Part shown: positions 25,452 to 33,627 of the stretch, one piece after another
Layout: each line of letters opens with the position of its first letter
Numbering within the stretch: position 1 is the first letter of the stretch
NCBI RefSeq assembly: GCF_900156105.1
Contig: NZ_FTMS01000014.1
Coordinates: forward strand, 45,369-109,368
DNA from: Alkalispirochaeta americana
GTDB lineage: Bacteria; Spirochaetota; Spirochaetia; DSM-27196; Alkalispirochaetaceae
Direction: 5' to 3'
DNA length: 64,000 nt
Notes under the pieces: generated by a model
The model's input: the letters and a program-made list of their open reading frames with translations, nothing else
What the model was told of the DNA's origin: nothing
Database searches by the model: none
Program-made: the position numbers and the translations under genes

Positions 25452-27361
25452 TTATCGGGTCCGGAGCACGGGAACACGCCCTGGCAAAAGCCTTTTCCCG
25501 GTCTCCCCAAAAACCGGACCTGTCCTGTCTGGGCAGTCACCTGAACCCGGGGATCCGGGAACTCTGTCGCGGCCAGTACCGGACAGGAGATATCACCGAT
25601 CCGGATCTGGCTCAAGCGGTGGCCCGTGAGGTCGATGCTGATCTGGCCTGCATTGGTCCCGAGGCGCCCCTGGAGACGGGGGTCGCCGACGCGCTCTGGG
25701 CCGCTGGTGTGCCTGTGGTGGGGCCACGCCAGGCTGTCGCAAAAATCGAGACGAGCAAATCCTTTTGCCGGGAGTTATTGCGCAGGATCTGCCCCGAGGC
25801 GGTGCCTGCCTTCTATCTGGTGACCTCCCTGGATGAGGCGGAACAGGCTCTGGATGAGCTGGGAGCTCACTATGTGGTGAAGGAAGACGGTCTGCGGGGC
25901 GGTAAAGGAGTGAAAGTCTCGGGAGAGCATCTCCACTCCCGTGAGGAGGCTCTTGCCTTCTGCCGGGATGTCCTGAGTGATGCCCCGCAGCTTGTTATTG
26001 AAGAGAAGCTTGTGGGAGAGGAATTCTCGCTCCTCTCCTTCGCCGATGGCGAGCACTGCCTGCATATGCCTCCCGCCCAGGACCACAAGCGGGCGTACCA
26101 GGGCGATCGGGGCCCCAACACCGGGGGGATGGGGAGTTACACCGACGCAACAGGTTCTTTGCCGTTCTTGAACCGCCAGGATATAGTCGCTGCCCAGAAT
26201 CTGAACGAGCGGGTGGTTCGGGGACTCAAGGAGATAACAGGCGTGCCGTACCAGGGCATCCTCTACGGGGGGTTCATGGCCACCGCCAAGGGTGTGTCCA
26301 TCGTTGAGTACAATGCCCGTTTTGGGGATCCCGAAGCGCTGAACGTCCTCCCTCTTCTGGAGGGCGATCTGGCAGAAATCTGTTCCGCCCTGGTCGAAGG
26401 TCGACTGGAGGAGGTGGCGGCCTCCTTCCGGGGTGAGGCCTCGGTCTGTAAATATCTGGTGCCGCCGGGGTATCCCGAAAAGGGAGAGCGAGGACTCGTC
26501 GTGACCGTCCCTGCCGAGGCCGCAGGGACCGAATGCTTTTTGGGTTCGCTGGCGCTTCAGGGAGATCACCTTGTTACGGAGGGCTCCAGGACACTGGCTG
26601 TGACCGGTTTCGGCAATACCCTGGATGAAGCCGAAGCACGGGCCGAATCCTGGATCGCTTCGGTTGGGGGAGGACTTGTTCATCGCGGCGATATCGGCAC
26701 TCCGGGACTGATCCAGAAACGGATCGATCACATGAAAGAGCTTCGGGGAAGGTCTGTTCGGGTGGGAGTTTTGGGCTCTACCCGGGGAACGTCGCTCCAG
26801 GGGCTGTTCGATGCGGTGGAGAGCTTTTCCATTCCTGCCTCGGTGGAGGTTGTTCTCTCGGACCGGCCCGATGCGGTGATTCTGGGCCGTGCCCGGGAGA
26901 GGGGAATACCTGCTCGTGCTATCTCCCCCCGAACGCCGGAGGGCGAGAAAAAAGACCGGACTCTTTTTGACGAGGAACTTACCCGGGAGTTCAGGTTTTT
27001 TGGGGTGGACGTGATACTGTGTGTGGGGTACATGCGGATTCTCTCGCGGGAGTTCTGCAGTACCTGGCACGGAAAAGCACTGAATATTCACCCGTCGCTT
27101 CTCCCCGATTTTGCCGGCGCCATGGATGGAGCGGTCCATGAGGCGGTTCTTGCCGCAGGCCGGCAGGAGACGGGGTGTACCGTTCATCTGGTGACAGCCG
27201 AGGTAGACGCTGGTCCGATCATCCTCCAGAAACGCTGTCCTGTTCTGCCTGGTGACACCCCGGAAACGCTGAAAGACCGGGTTCAGGCGCTGGAATCGCA
27301 GGCGCTGGTGGAGGCGGTGTGCCGTGCCCAAGACCAATTCGAGAGAGGAATGACGGTATGA
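25439..27361 (+). CDS. purD: Bifunctional PurD-PurN fusion (GAR synthetase + GAR transformylase)
   Basis: Residues 1 to about 432 are GAR synthetase: ATP-grasp motifs IGSGAREHALAKA, KEDGLRGGKGVKV, RGPNTGGMGSY and EYNARFGDPEALN. After a short linker (PGLIQKRIDHMKEL), residues about 438-632 are GAR transformylase of the folate-dependent PurN type: VLGSTRGTSLQGL, the active-site LNIHPSLLPDF with Asn and His, and TAEVDAGPI with the catalytic Asp. Both halves keep their key residues, so one chain should carry out steps two and three in sequence. No stop or frameshift separates the halves. Normal bacteria encode these as separate genes of about 430 and 200 residues. A small unknown gene is coupled by ATGA at its end. 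Confidence 0.93.
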   Translation: MRILIIGSGAREHALAKAFSRSPQKPDLSCLGSHLNPGIRELCRGQYRTGDITDPDLAQAVAREVDADLACIGPEAPLETGVADALWAAGVPVVGPRQAVAKIETSKSFCRELLRRICPEAVPAFYLVTSLDEAEQALDELGAHYVVKEDGLRGGKGVKVSGEHLHSREEALAFCRDVLSDAPQLVIEEKLVGEEFSLLSFADGEHCLHMPPAQDHKRAYQGDRGPNTGGMGSYTDATGSLPFLNRQDIVAAQNLNERVVRGLKEITGVPYQGILYGGFMATAKGVSIVEYNARFGDPEALNVLPLLEGDLAEICSALVEGRLEEVAASFRGEASVCKYLVPPGYPEKGERGLVVTVPAEAAGTECFLGSLALQGDHLVTEGSRTLAVTGFGNTLDEAEARAESWIASVGGGLVHRGDIGTPGLIQKRIDHMKELRGRSVRVGVLGSTRGTSLQGLFDAVESFSIPASVEVVLSDRPDAVILGRARERGIPARAISPRTPEGEKKDRTLFDEELTREFRFFGVDVILCVGYMRILSREFCSTWHGKALNIHPSLLPDFAGAMDGAVHEAVLAAGRQETGCTVHLVTAEVDAGPIILQKRCPVLPGDTPETLKDRVQALESQALVEAVCRAQDQFERGMTV

Positions 27362-28446
27362 TCAAGTATGGATTATGTGTTCGGACGGTGCTGGTTGCAT
27401 TTATTTTAGGGCTGGCGCCCTGGGCTGTATCAGCCGGCGGGTTCGGCTTTTTGCCGGACGCCGTTCAGGAGGCCCTGGAGGAAGTTGAAGAGGCTCGCTC
27501 CGTGTGGGAATCGCGTCGGGGTGAGGTGACGGCCCTGCTCGAAATCCAGCCTTGGGAAGAGGTGGAAGAGTTCATGAGCAGAGTCGACCGGGCTGTGGCC
27601 CGTGGAGCAGGCCGGGAGTACCGGTTTCTCCAGTTTCAGCTGGAAGAGTTGAGCCGCGAGATCTTCTGGGTGCCCCGAGAGGCAGTTGAGCTGGCACGCA
27701 GGGATGCCCGGGAGCTGGAAATCATCAGCGACCTCGGGTTTCTTCCCGAAAAAGATAGCTTTCGGGTGCGGATACCCGATGAAATCTCGGCAGCAGTCTC
27801 AAGGGCGTTTTCCCGGGATTCTCTGGAGGTCCGGTTGGGCTATTCCCTGCGGGGCGGCCTCGACGAGCAGTACACCCTGGCGGTGCGCCAGGTCCAACTT
27901 CGGGATTCTGCCGATTCCTTGCCTGTCCTGGCGGTGATTCCCCTGTCCCGGAGTTACCGCTTTAACCGCTATGAGACAATAGCTGTGGCTCCTGCGGGGT
28001 TGCAGACAAACTTCTTCGACGGCCAGATACCGACAGAACTTCAGACCGAGGGAGGCCTCTCCTCGAGTGACCGCCCTTGGGTTATCACGGCCGGTCAGGC
28101 TTTCTCCGGGGGGTATTCCCTCAGATCAGGAGAGATCGGCCCTAACGGAAGCAGCCAGGTCTGGCATCAGGCGGATATTCCTTCTGGAGCATCGGAGATT
28201 CGAATTTCTTTTGCCCTTCGGACCTCTTCGGAAGACTATTATGACCGGTTAATCTTCTCCGTGAATGGCACAAGACACGGCGAGTGGTCTGGCGAGACTG
28301 ACTGGACCGAGGTCTCCTTCTCGATTCCCCTGGGATCGGGTGCTTCCAATCAGCTTGAGTTGCTCTGGAGTTTCGAGAAGGACGGTAGCGTGGATCGTGG
28401 TGAAGATGCCGTCTGGATAGACGAAATCAATATATCCTTCGAATAA
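27358..28446 (+). CDS. Exported protein of unknown function with a C-terminal beta-sandwich
   Basis: Not recognised. 362 residues from an ATG that overlaps the purD/N stop (ATGA). A signal peptide (core VLVAFILGLAPWAVSA) ends near residue 20. Residues 25-130 are acidic and helical, possibly a short coiled coil (EALEEVEEARSVWESRR). The last 120 residues look like a jelly-roll carbohydrate-binding or MAM-like domain, with SGGYSLRSGEIG, IRISFALRTSSEDYYDRL, and a final DAVWIDEINI typical of such folds. Although coupled to the purine operon it has no apparent role in it. Confidence 0.65.
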   Translation: MIKYGLCVRTVLVAFILGLAPWAVSAGGFGFLPDAVQEALEEVEEARSVWESRRGEVTALLEIQPWEEVEEFMSRVDRAVARGAGREYRFLQFQLEELSREIFWVPREAVELARRDARELEIISDLGFLPEKDSFRVRIPDEISAAVSRAFSRDSLEVRLGYSLRGGLDEQYTLAVRQVQLRDSADSLPVLAVIPLSRSYRFNRYETIAVAPAGLQTNFFDGQIPTELQTEGGLSSSDRPWVITAGQAFSGGYSLRSGEIGPNGSSQVWHQADIPSGASEIRISFALRTSSEDYYDRLIFSVNGTRHGEWSGETDWTEVSFSIPLGSGASNQLELLWSFEKDGSVDRGEDAVWIDEINISFE

Positions 28447-28466
28447 TCGGACCTTTGAAGAAGCAA

Positions 28467-28494
28467 GGGGAGTCCTGGAGACTCCCCTTTTTTT
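28467..28494 (+). terminator. Intrinsic terminator ending the purine operon
   Basis: Perfect 8-bp stem GGGGAGTC / GACTCCCC (28467-28474 and 28480-28487), loop CTGGA, followed by seven T (28488-28494). Placed 21 bases after the last stop. Confidence 0.93.
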
Positions 28495-28497
28495 GCT

Positions 28498-29052
28498 CTA
28501 GTTGAAATCCGGAGTGACTACGATCTTGGAAAAGACCTGATCAATCTCCTCGGTGACTTTCCTGGCGTCGCCTTGGGGTACGCGAGCTTGCTTCCAGAGA
28601 CTTAACCGGAAGAACTCCAGGATTGTCTGCTTGATATCGCCCTGATCGTAGAACACGTAGGAGATATCCTGCCCTATGCTCTTGAGAATGGTAAAAGATG
28701 TGTAGGTTACCACAGGCTCTTTGCCGATGTAGACGTGGTCCTGGCGGCGGGTGGTGTAATCCAGAAGATCTTTTTTGCGATAGGGGATTCGTTGATCCTC
28801 TGTCCGGTAGGCCGGCTCAATGTGGCTGTTGGGCCACCCGGCAGGTTCCACCATCACATAAAGTTTCCTTCCCTCCGCCTGGAAGACCAGCCCTTCATCG
28901 GTGATGTATATATCTTTTACGTTGTTAAAGGATATTACCTCGTACCGGGTATAGGTTGAGTTGTTGTGATAGAACACGCTGACGATATAGCCGTGATCCG
29001 AAGGGAGTTCACCCTTTTGGTATGCGTTAAAGAGTTCCTGAAACTTTTCCAC
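28498..29052 (-). CDS. Conserved-looking cytoplasmic protein, function unknown
   Basis: 184 residues with no signal peptide or membrane segment; charged and Tyr-rich (NNSTYTRYEVISF, RKKDLLDYTTRRQDHVYIG), probably alpha/beta. The GTG at 29052 is supported by GGAGG seven bases upstream. It converges on the purine operon terminator and diverges from the J-domain gene. No motif identifies a function. Confidence 0.65.
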   Translation of the reverse strand: MEKFQELFNAYQKGELPSDHGYIVSVFYHNNSTYTRYEVISFNNVKDIYITDEGLVFQAEGRKLYVMVEPAGWPNSHIEPAYRTEDQRIPYRKKDLLDYTTRRQDHVYIGKEPVVTYTSFTILKSIGQDISYVFYDQGDIKQTILEFFRLSLWKQARVPQGDARKVTEEIDQVFSKIVVTPDFN

Positions 29053-29152
29053 CTTGTGCCTCCAGTCCTGAGTTTCACTGTAAGTGTAAACGGTATTTCA
29101 AGAAGGTGCAAAGGATTGAATTACCCCGTCAGGTGGCGTATTATCTAGGATA

Positions 29153-29983
29153 ATGGATCTTGCCGAGGCCTACGAGTTTCTTCAGTTAGGGGCGGCCGCT
29201 TCCTCTGAGGAGGTGAGCAGCTCCTTTCGCAGATTACTGAAGGAATACCACCCCGATAGAAACACCTCCCGAAGCGAGTGGTCTCACCGGATGACGGTTC
29301 GCCTCACCGAGGCTCACGCCACGGTGACGGAGTACCTGCGCCGTGAGGAGCTCCCTTGGGAGAGCTTCATCGAAGAGCCCTCACCGGAACACGCGCCTTC
29401 TGTCGAGACGGACGAGGGGTTCGGCTACAGCCTGACCTTGCAGGGGCACATTGCGGAGCTCTACGATCTCCTGCTGGACCAGATCCACGATTACTACAAC
29501 TACGGCATGGAGAAGTTGCATCTGCGCGAGGAGGGGGCTCTCCGCTACCGGTATCGCAGAACCTTGAGGCAGATGACCGATATTGTCGAGGGGTTGGCGC
29601 TTGCTGCAGAATGGCCCGGGAGTGCCCTGCAATACCGACAGGTAGGGGCGATCCGGGATTTTGCCGCTGCTTTTTATGAGAACATGTTAATTCGTCCCAA
29701 GAAGCAGCAGGTTTTTCTGGGAGAAGATCAGAAGGCGTGCCAGCTCTATCGCCAAGGTGCCGATGCCCTGGACCAGTCGATCCGGGAGGGTGTGCTGGGA
29801 CTCCAGATGGAGGGAGGGCGAGTCTGTCCGGCGGCGCGGGACATGGCAGAGCGGTCCTTCATGGTAATTCTTGCACGCTTTCCCCGTAGTCCCCACACGG
29901 CAGAGACGCTGATCAAACTGTATTTGCTCCGGGCTCTTACGGGGCTTTGTTCCTTTCTGGAGTCGGCCGCCGAGACGGCGTAA
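29153..29983 (+). CDS. J-domain protein with unknown C-terminal domain
   Basis: 276 residues. The N-terminal 65 residues form a J domain: AYEFLQLGAAASSEEVSSSF, and the essential HPD in KEYHPDRN near residue 33, so it should stimulate an Hsp70 such as DnaK. The remaining 200 residues are helical and lack the Gly/Phe and zinc-finger regions of DnaJ, so this is a class C (specialised) J protein with its own client or location. No membrane segment is seen. It lies alone, with a convergent terminator downstream. Confidence 0.82.
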   Translation: MDLAEAYEFLQLGAAASSEEVSSSFRRLLKEYHPDRNTSRSEWSHRMTVRLTEAHATVTEYLRREELPWESFIEEPSPEHAPSVETDEGFGYSLTLQGHIAELYDLLLDQIHDYYNYGMEKLHLREEGALRYRYRRTLRQMTDIVEGLALAAEWPGSALQYRQVGAIRDFAAAFYENMLIRPKKQQVFLGEDQKACQLYRQGADALDQSIREGVLGLQMEGGRVCPAARDMAERSFMVILARFPRSPHTAETLIKLYLLRALTGLCSFLESAAETA

Positions 29984-30003
29984 TACCTTCCGGGGCAAAG
30001 AAA

Positions 30004-30027
30004 GACCCCGGTGTTGCCACCGGGGTC
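30004..30027 (-). terminator. Intrinsic terminator of the PPDK-like gene
   Basis: Stem GACCCCGGTG / CACCGGGGTC (10 bp) with loop TTGC. On the minus strand it is followed by the T-rich stretch TTTCTTTG, so it serves the PPDK-like gene; it also separates it from the convergent J-domain gene. Confidence 0.85.
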
Positions 30028-30049
30028 ACAGGAGGGGATCGGCAGATTT

Positions 30050-32659
30050 TCAGGCCTGGCTCATGTTCATCTGGGCGATAGCCAGTTTTGCGATGGGAAT
30101 CCCGAAGGGGGACACCGAGACGTAGTCGAGTCCCGTTTCCTGGATAAAGGTAATGTTCTCCGGTTCTGCACCGTGCTCTCCGCAGAGTCCCATGGTAATA
30201 TCGGGCCTTACCATTTTCCCTCGCAGGGCCGCCGTTTGGACCAGCTCCCGCACCTGGGGCTGAAGCATCTTGAAGGGGTTTCCTTCCAGCAGGTCCAGCT
30301 CGGTGTAATCCGAAAAAAAGGTGTTGAAATCGTCCCGGGAGATTCCGTAGGTGGTCTGGGTGAGGTCGTTGGTGCCGAAGGAGAAGAAATCAGCGTACCG
30401 GGCAATCTCGCCTGCGTTGAGTGCCGCCGCCGGAAGCTCGATCATGGTGCCCACCTTGTAATCCAGCGGTTCGGTCTGAAGGCGTTGAAAGACCTCCCTT
30501 TCGATATCCCGGATTCCCAGGATGTGTTTTCCTTCGATACGCTTGCCATTTCGAACGGTCTTCAGCTCGTGGGGGTTCATTACCAGGGGAATCATGATCT
30601 CCGGACGCGGTGAGAAACCCTCGGCCTTCAGCTTGTAGGCAGCCTCGAAGATCGCCCGGGTCTGCATCCGATAGATCTCGGGGTAGGAGATAGCGATGCG
30701 GATACCCCGGTGTCCCAGCATGGGGTTAAACTCCCGCAGGAGTTGACTCCTGGCAAGGATCTCCTGTTTGGTGAACTTCATCTTGTCCTTTTTGGCTTGG
30801 GCTACAAAATCCTTCATTGCAGCGTCGCCCTGGGGAAGGAACTCGTGGAGGGGGGCATCCAGAAGACGGATCGTCACGGGAAGCCCGTCCATGATCTTCA
30901 GGAGCTGGTAAAAATCCTCGGTCTGATCCTTGTGGAGGTCATCGAGAATCATGGTGCGGGTTTTCTCGTCCTGGGCGATAATCATGTAGCGAAAACGATT
31001 GATTCTGCTTTCGTCAAAGAACATATGCTCCGTGCGACACAGTCCTATACCGCGGGCGCCGAAGAGTTTTGCCAGATGGGCATCGCGGGGCTGGTCAGCG
31101 TTGGCATGGACCTCGATCTTGCCGATCTTGTGCTGGACAATCTCCAGGAGTTCCAGGAGCCCGCTGTCTTCCGGAGTTGGCTTTGTGAGGGACCCTGCAC
31201 CGATAAAGATGCGCGGTGTTGTGTAATAGGGAACCTCCAGGGTAATAAAATCGCCCTCCTTGATCTCGTTTCCGTCGATGATCATGACGTCGTCCCTGAA
31301 GGTGATATCGGGACGAACCATGGCGACTTTTCCCAGGCTTCGGGCAACAACCGGAGCGTGGGAGGCGTAGCCGCCCTCGGAGGAGAGAACTCCCTGGGCG
31401 ATCTCGATTCCCTTGACGTCCCCGGCGAAGGTGGAGGGCATGGCCAGGATCAGATTTGTGTCTTCACCAGCTTGCTGAGCCTGGCGGTGGGCCACAACCA
31501 GTCGTTCTGTAGAAAAGAAAACCCGGCCGATCGCAGCCCCCACGGACCCGGCAATTCCCCCCTCCAGAGTGATGAAGGAGGACACAGACCCCGCGTCCAG
31601 CGTAGGATGCAGTATCTCCGAGAGCCGTCCGGGCTTGATCGTCCGGATCACGTGTTCTTCCGTGACCGTTCCGCGCCGGAGCAGATCCAGAAGGGTCTTG
31701 ATCTCTGCCTGGGCAGATTTATCGGGGACTGATGCTTGATCCACAAGCCAGAGCTTGCCTCCCTCGATGGCAAAGCGTATCCACCGGAGCTCCTTGAAAT
31801 GATCTTCCAGTTTGCGGGAGATATCCTGAAGCATCTCCAGCCGTTCCGAGGGGAGCGTTGCGAGGGGGGCTCCGGAAGTTTCGTTTTCGTCGAAGGACCC
31901 GGAAAAGAATTCTCCCTGGAGAATGTCTTCACCGGTGATGATATGGTGAGTGAAGAGATATCCCGACGCACTCTGGCTGTCGAGATTTCCGTAGACCATG
32001 GCCTGGATCATGATCGCTGAATCTTCGGTGGTGGGGCTCAAGGCAAAGGCTTTGCGGAAGAGCCGGACCACGTAGGCCAGTTGAAAGAAGGGTTCCGAGA
32101 ATATCTGTTCCGGCAGAAGACCGGAAAAGGACTCCAGGACGCTCTTGATCGACTCTTTCCGCTTCGCCGCCTGGAGTTCTTCCCGGAACTCCTTGAGTTG
32201 CTTTTTTCGTGTTTCGGACTCCTCGATTACCAGCTCCAGGCGGAGGATACTGGTGATCAGGAAGGTGTATTCCTGCCAGATGAAGGTCTCTCCCATGGCG
32301 GAGGCCAGGGCATCGATTGTGGTGTTGCAAAGCCCCACATGGTGCACCGAGGGAAGGGCGCTGCGGACGTTGAGCATGGGGCTTTCCACGACCTTCAGAA
32401 GAAGCGGCGTATCTCCCTCGCCGAATCGTTTTTCCATGCTCGCTTCGATGTCGTGAAGGGGTTTTTGCAGGATTGACCAGGCTGCTGTTGCGTTCTCGGG
32501 GAAGACCGAGAGGGCTTCACCGGGGATCACCACCCCGGGACAGACAGGAACGCGCAGATCTGCCAGAGAAACGGCGCGTTTGCCTCGGCTGCCTGCAGCC
32601 TCCAGAACGTCCGGTTCCACGTGGTGCTGATCCGTTCCAAACAGTATCAGTTCTTTCAT
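30050..32659 (-). CDS. Pyruvate phosphate dikinase-like protein with degenerate ATP domain
   Basis: 869 residues, the size of PPDK. The central phospho-carrier domain keeps the catalytic His in GGYASHAPVVARSLG, and the C-terminal PEP/pyruvate domain keeps GIGLCRTEHMFF, REFNPMLGHRG, GTNDLTQTTYG and the Cys in MGLCGEHGAEP. The N-terminal nucleotide domain is strongly altered: the normal VRSGA..SMPGMMDT segment reads VVESPMLNVRSALPSVHH, the FTRNP segment reads FTHHI, and the QTR segment reads VDQA. It may therefore not use ATP normally. It lies two genes downstream of cfpA; a ppdK gene close to cfpA is also what I recall in Treponema pallidum. ATG at 32659 follows GGGAGG. Confidence 0.85.
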   Translation of the reverse strand: MKELILFGTDQHHVEPDVLEAAGSRGKRAVSLADLRVPVCPGVVIPGEALSVFPENATAAWSILQKPLHDIEASMEKRFGEGDTPLLLKVVESPMLNVRSALPSVHHVGLCNTTIDALASAMGETFIWQEYTFLITSILRLELVIEESETRKKQLKEFREELQAAKRKESIKSVLESFSGLLPEQIFSEPFFQLAYVVRLFRKAFALSPTTEDSAIMIQAMVYGNLDSQSASGYLFTHHIITGEDILQGEFFSGSFDENETSGAPLATLPSERLEMLQDISRKLEDHFKELRWIRFAIEGGKLWLVDQASVPDKSAQAEIKTLLDLLRRGTVTEEHVIRTIKPGRLSEILHPTLDAGSVSSFITLEGGIAGSVGAAIGRVFFSTERLVVAHRQAQQAGEDTNLILAMPSTFAGDVKGIEIAQGVLSSEGGYASHAPVVARSLGKVAMVRPDITFRDDVMIIDGNEIKEGDFITLEVPYYTTPRIFIGAGSLTKPTPEDSGLLELLEIVQHKIGKIEVHANADQPRDAHLAKLFGARGIGLCRTEHMFFDESRINRFRYMIIAQDEKTRTMILDDLHKDQTEDFYQLLKIMDGLPVTIRLLDAPLHEFLPQGDAAMKDFVAQAKKDKMKFTKQEILARSQLLREFNPMLGHRGIRIAISYPEIYRMQTRAIFEAAYKLKAEGFSPRPEIMIPLVMNPHELKTVRNGKRIEGKHILGIRDIEREVFQRLQTEPLDYKVGTMIELPAAALNAGEIARYADFFSFGTNDLTQTTYGISRDDFNTFFSDYTELDLLEGNPFKMLQPQVRELVQTAALRGKMVRPDITMGLCGEHGAEPENITFIQETGLDYVSVSPFGIPIAKLAIAQMNMSQA

Positions 32660-32680
32660 AGTTGGTGCCTCCCAGATTTT

Positions 32681-33622
32681 TCAGAAAAGCTCGAGGGGTT
32701 GGTCTATCCCCCCCTTCAGAAACATCTCAAACCGGGGGCTTGCACCTTCGAAGAGATATCGTTGCAGTTTGGAGACGTCCTGTATCTCCTCGCCGGCGAC
32801 GCTGACCATAATCGGAGTCCCGTGTTTGACTTTGCCCCACTTGAAGAGGGCATTGATGTCGTTGATCCGCTCGTTATCATACCAGATGAGAACGTCCAGA
32901 TCGGGATAGGTAGTTCGATAGCTGGCGATGATTCGCTTCCAGGCTTCCACATTTCCATTGTGGAAGAGTTCATTTGTAACCACCACGGAGTAGCGGGGAG
33001 TTATCCTCTTTTTCCCGCCTGGTTTCTTTGCCGATCCGGGAGGCGTCCCTGAAGGAGTTACCTTCGGAGGAGTGACAGCACGGGGTTTTGCCCCTTCGGG
33101 AAGGCGATAGCGTTGGTCGGTATGATTAACGGTGCGGCCCGCCAAAATGGATTGGACATCGCCAAGAGCTCTTTCGAGAGTTTCGGGAGAGAGATCCACC
33201 CCGGGGATGCTATCCAGATATACCACCAGGAGCTCGTCGCAGATGATCGGCAGGGCAGGTTCCCAGGACTGGGGGTTCTGGGGATTAATGAGGAGCAATC
33301 CTGCCTGGGGGTGTTCGTAGGCGATGACAATCTGCAATGCCGTCCAGTCCGAGAGCGCCTCTGTGATGAAGCTGGCTGATTCTATCGTTATCGGAGCGTT
33401 ACAGGATCGGGTGCGGTAGGAAAACTTGTCCACCAGCAGAGCACTGGTGAGGGGGCGCACCTGATCGCGGGAAATCGCCTCCTCATCCAGCTTGGCTGCT
33501 ACCAGGTCTGCGAAGTTGGCGCCTTTGGAAACGGGCTCCAACAAGGATGTTGCCAGTCGAAAATGGCGCAGGGCGGTGTTAAACCCCGCCCTGCGTGACA
33601 ATAAGTCATAATTCCCTACCAT
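32681..33622 (-). CDS. Unknown protein between cfpA and the PPDK-like gene
   Basis: 313 residues, soluble, not recognised. The N-terminal 165 residues look alpha/beta. A Pro/Lys/Thr-rich linker (residues about 180-215, including TPPKVTPSGTPPGSAKKPGGKK) leads to a C-terminal domain of about 95 residues with the pattern YPDLDVLIWYDNERINDINALF. The gene starts five bases after the cfpA stop and is followed by the PPDK-like gene after 21 bases, so all three are probably one transcript. The same gene order in other spirochaetes would suggest a filament-related or shared role, but nothing in the sequence proves it. Confidence 0.65.
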   Translation of the reverse strand: MVGNYDLLSRRAGFNTALRHFRLATSLLEPVSKGANFADLVAAKLDEEAISRDQVRPLTSALLVDKFSYRTRSCNAPITIESASFITEALSDWTALQIVIAYEHPQAGLLLINPQNPQSWEPALPIICDELLVVYLDSIPGVDLSPETLERALGDVQSILAGRTVNHTDQRYRLPEGAKPRAVTPPKVTPSGTPPGSAKKPGGKKRITPRYSVVVTNELFHNGNVEAWKRIIASYRTTYPDLDVLIWYDNERINDINALFKWGKVKHGTPIMVSVAGEEIQDVSKLQRYLFEGASPRFEMFLKGGIDQPLELF

Positions 33623-33627
33623 AATGA

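Noticed and set aside
25775..27337. Minus-strand frame of 520 codons over purD/N
   Set aside because: Antisense to a gene with intact catalytic motifs in both halves.
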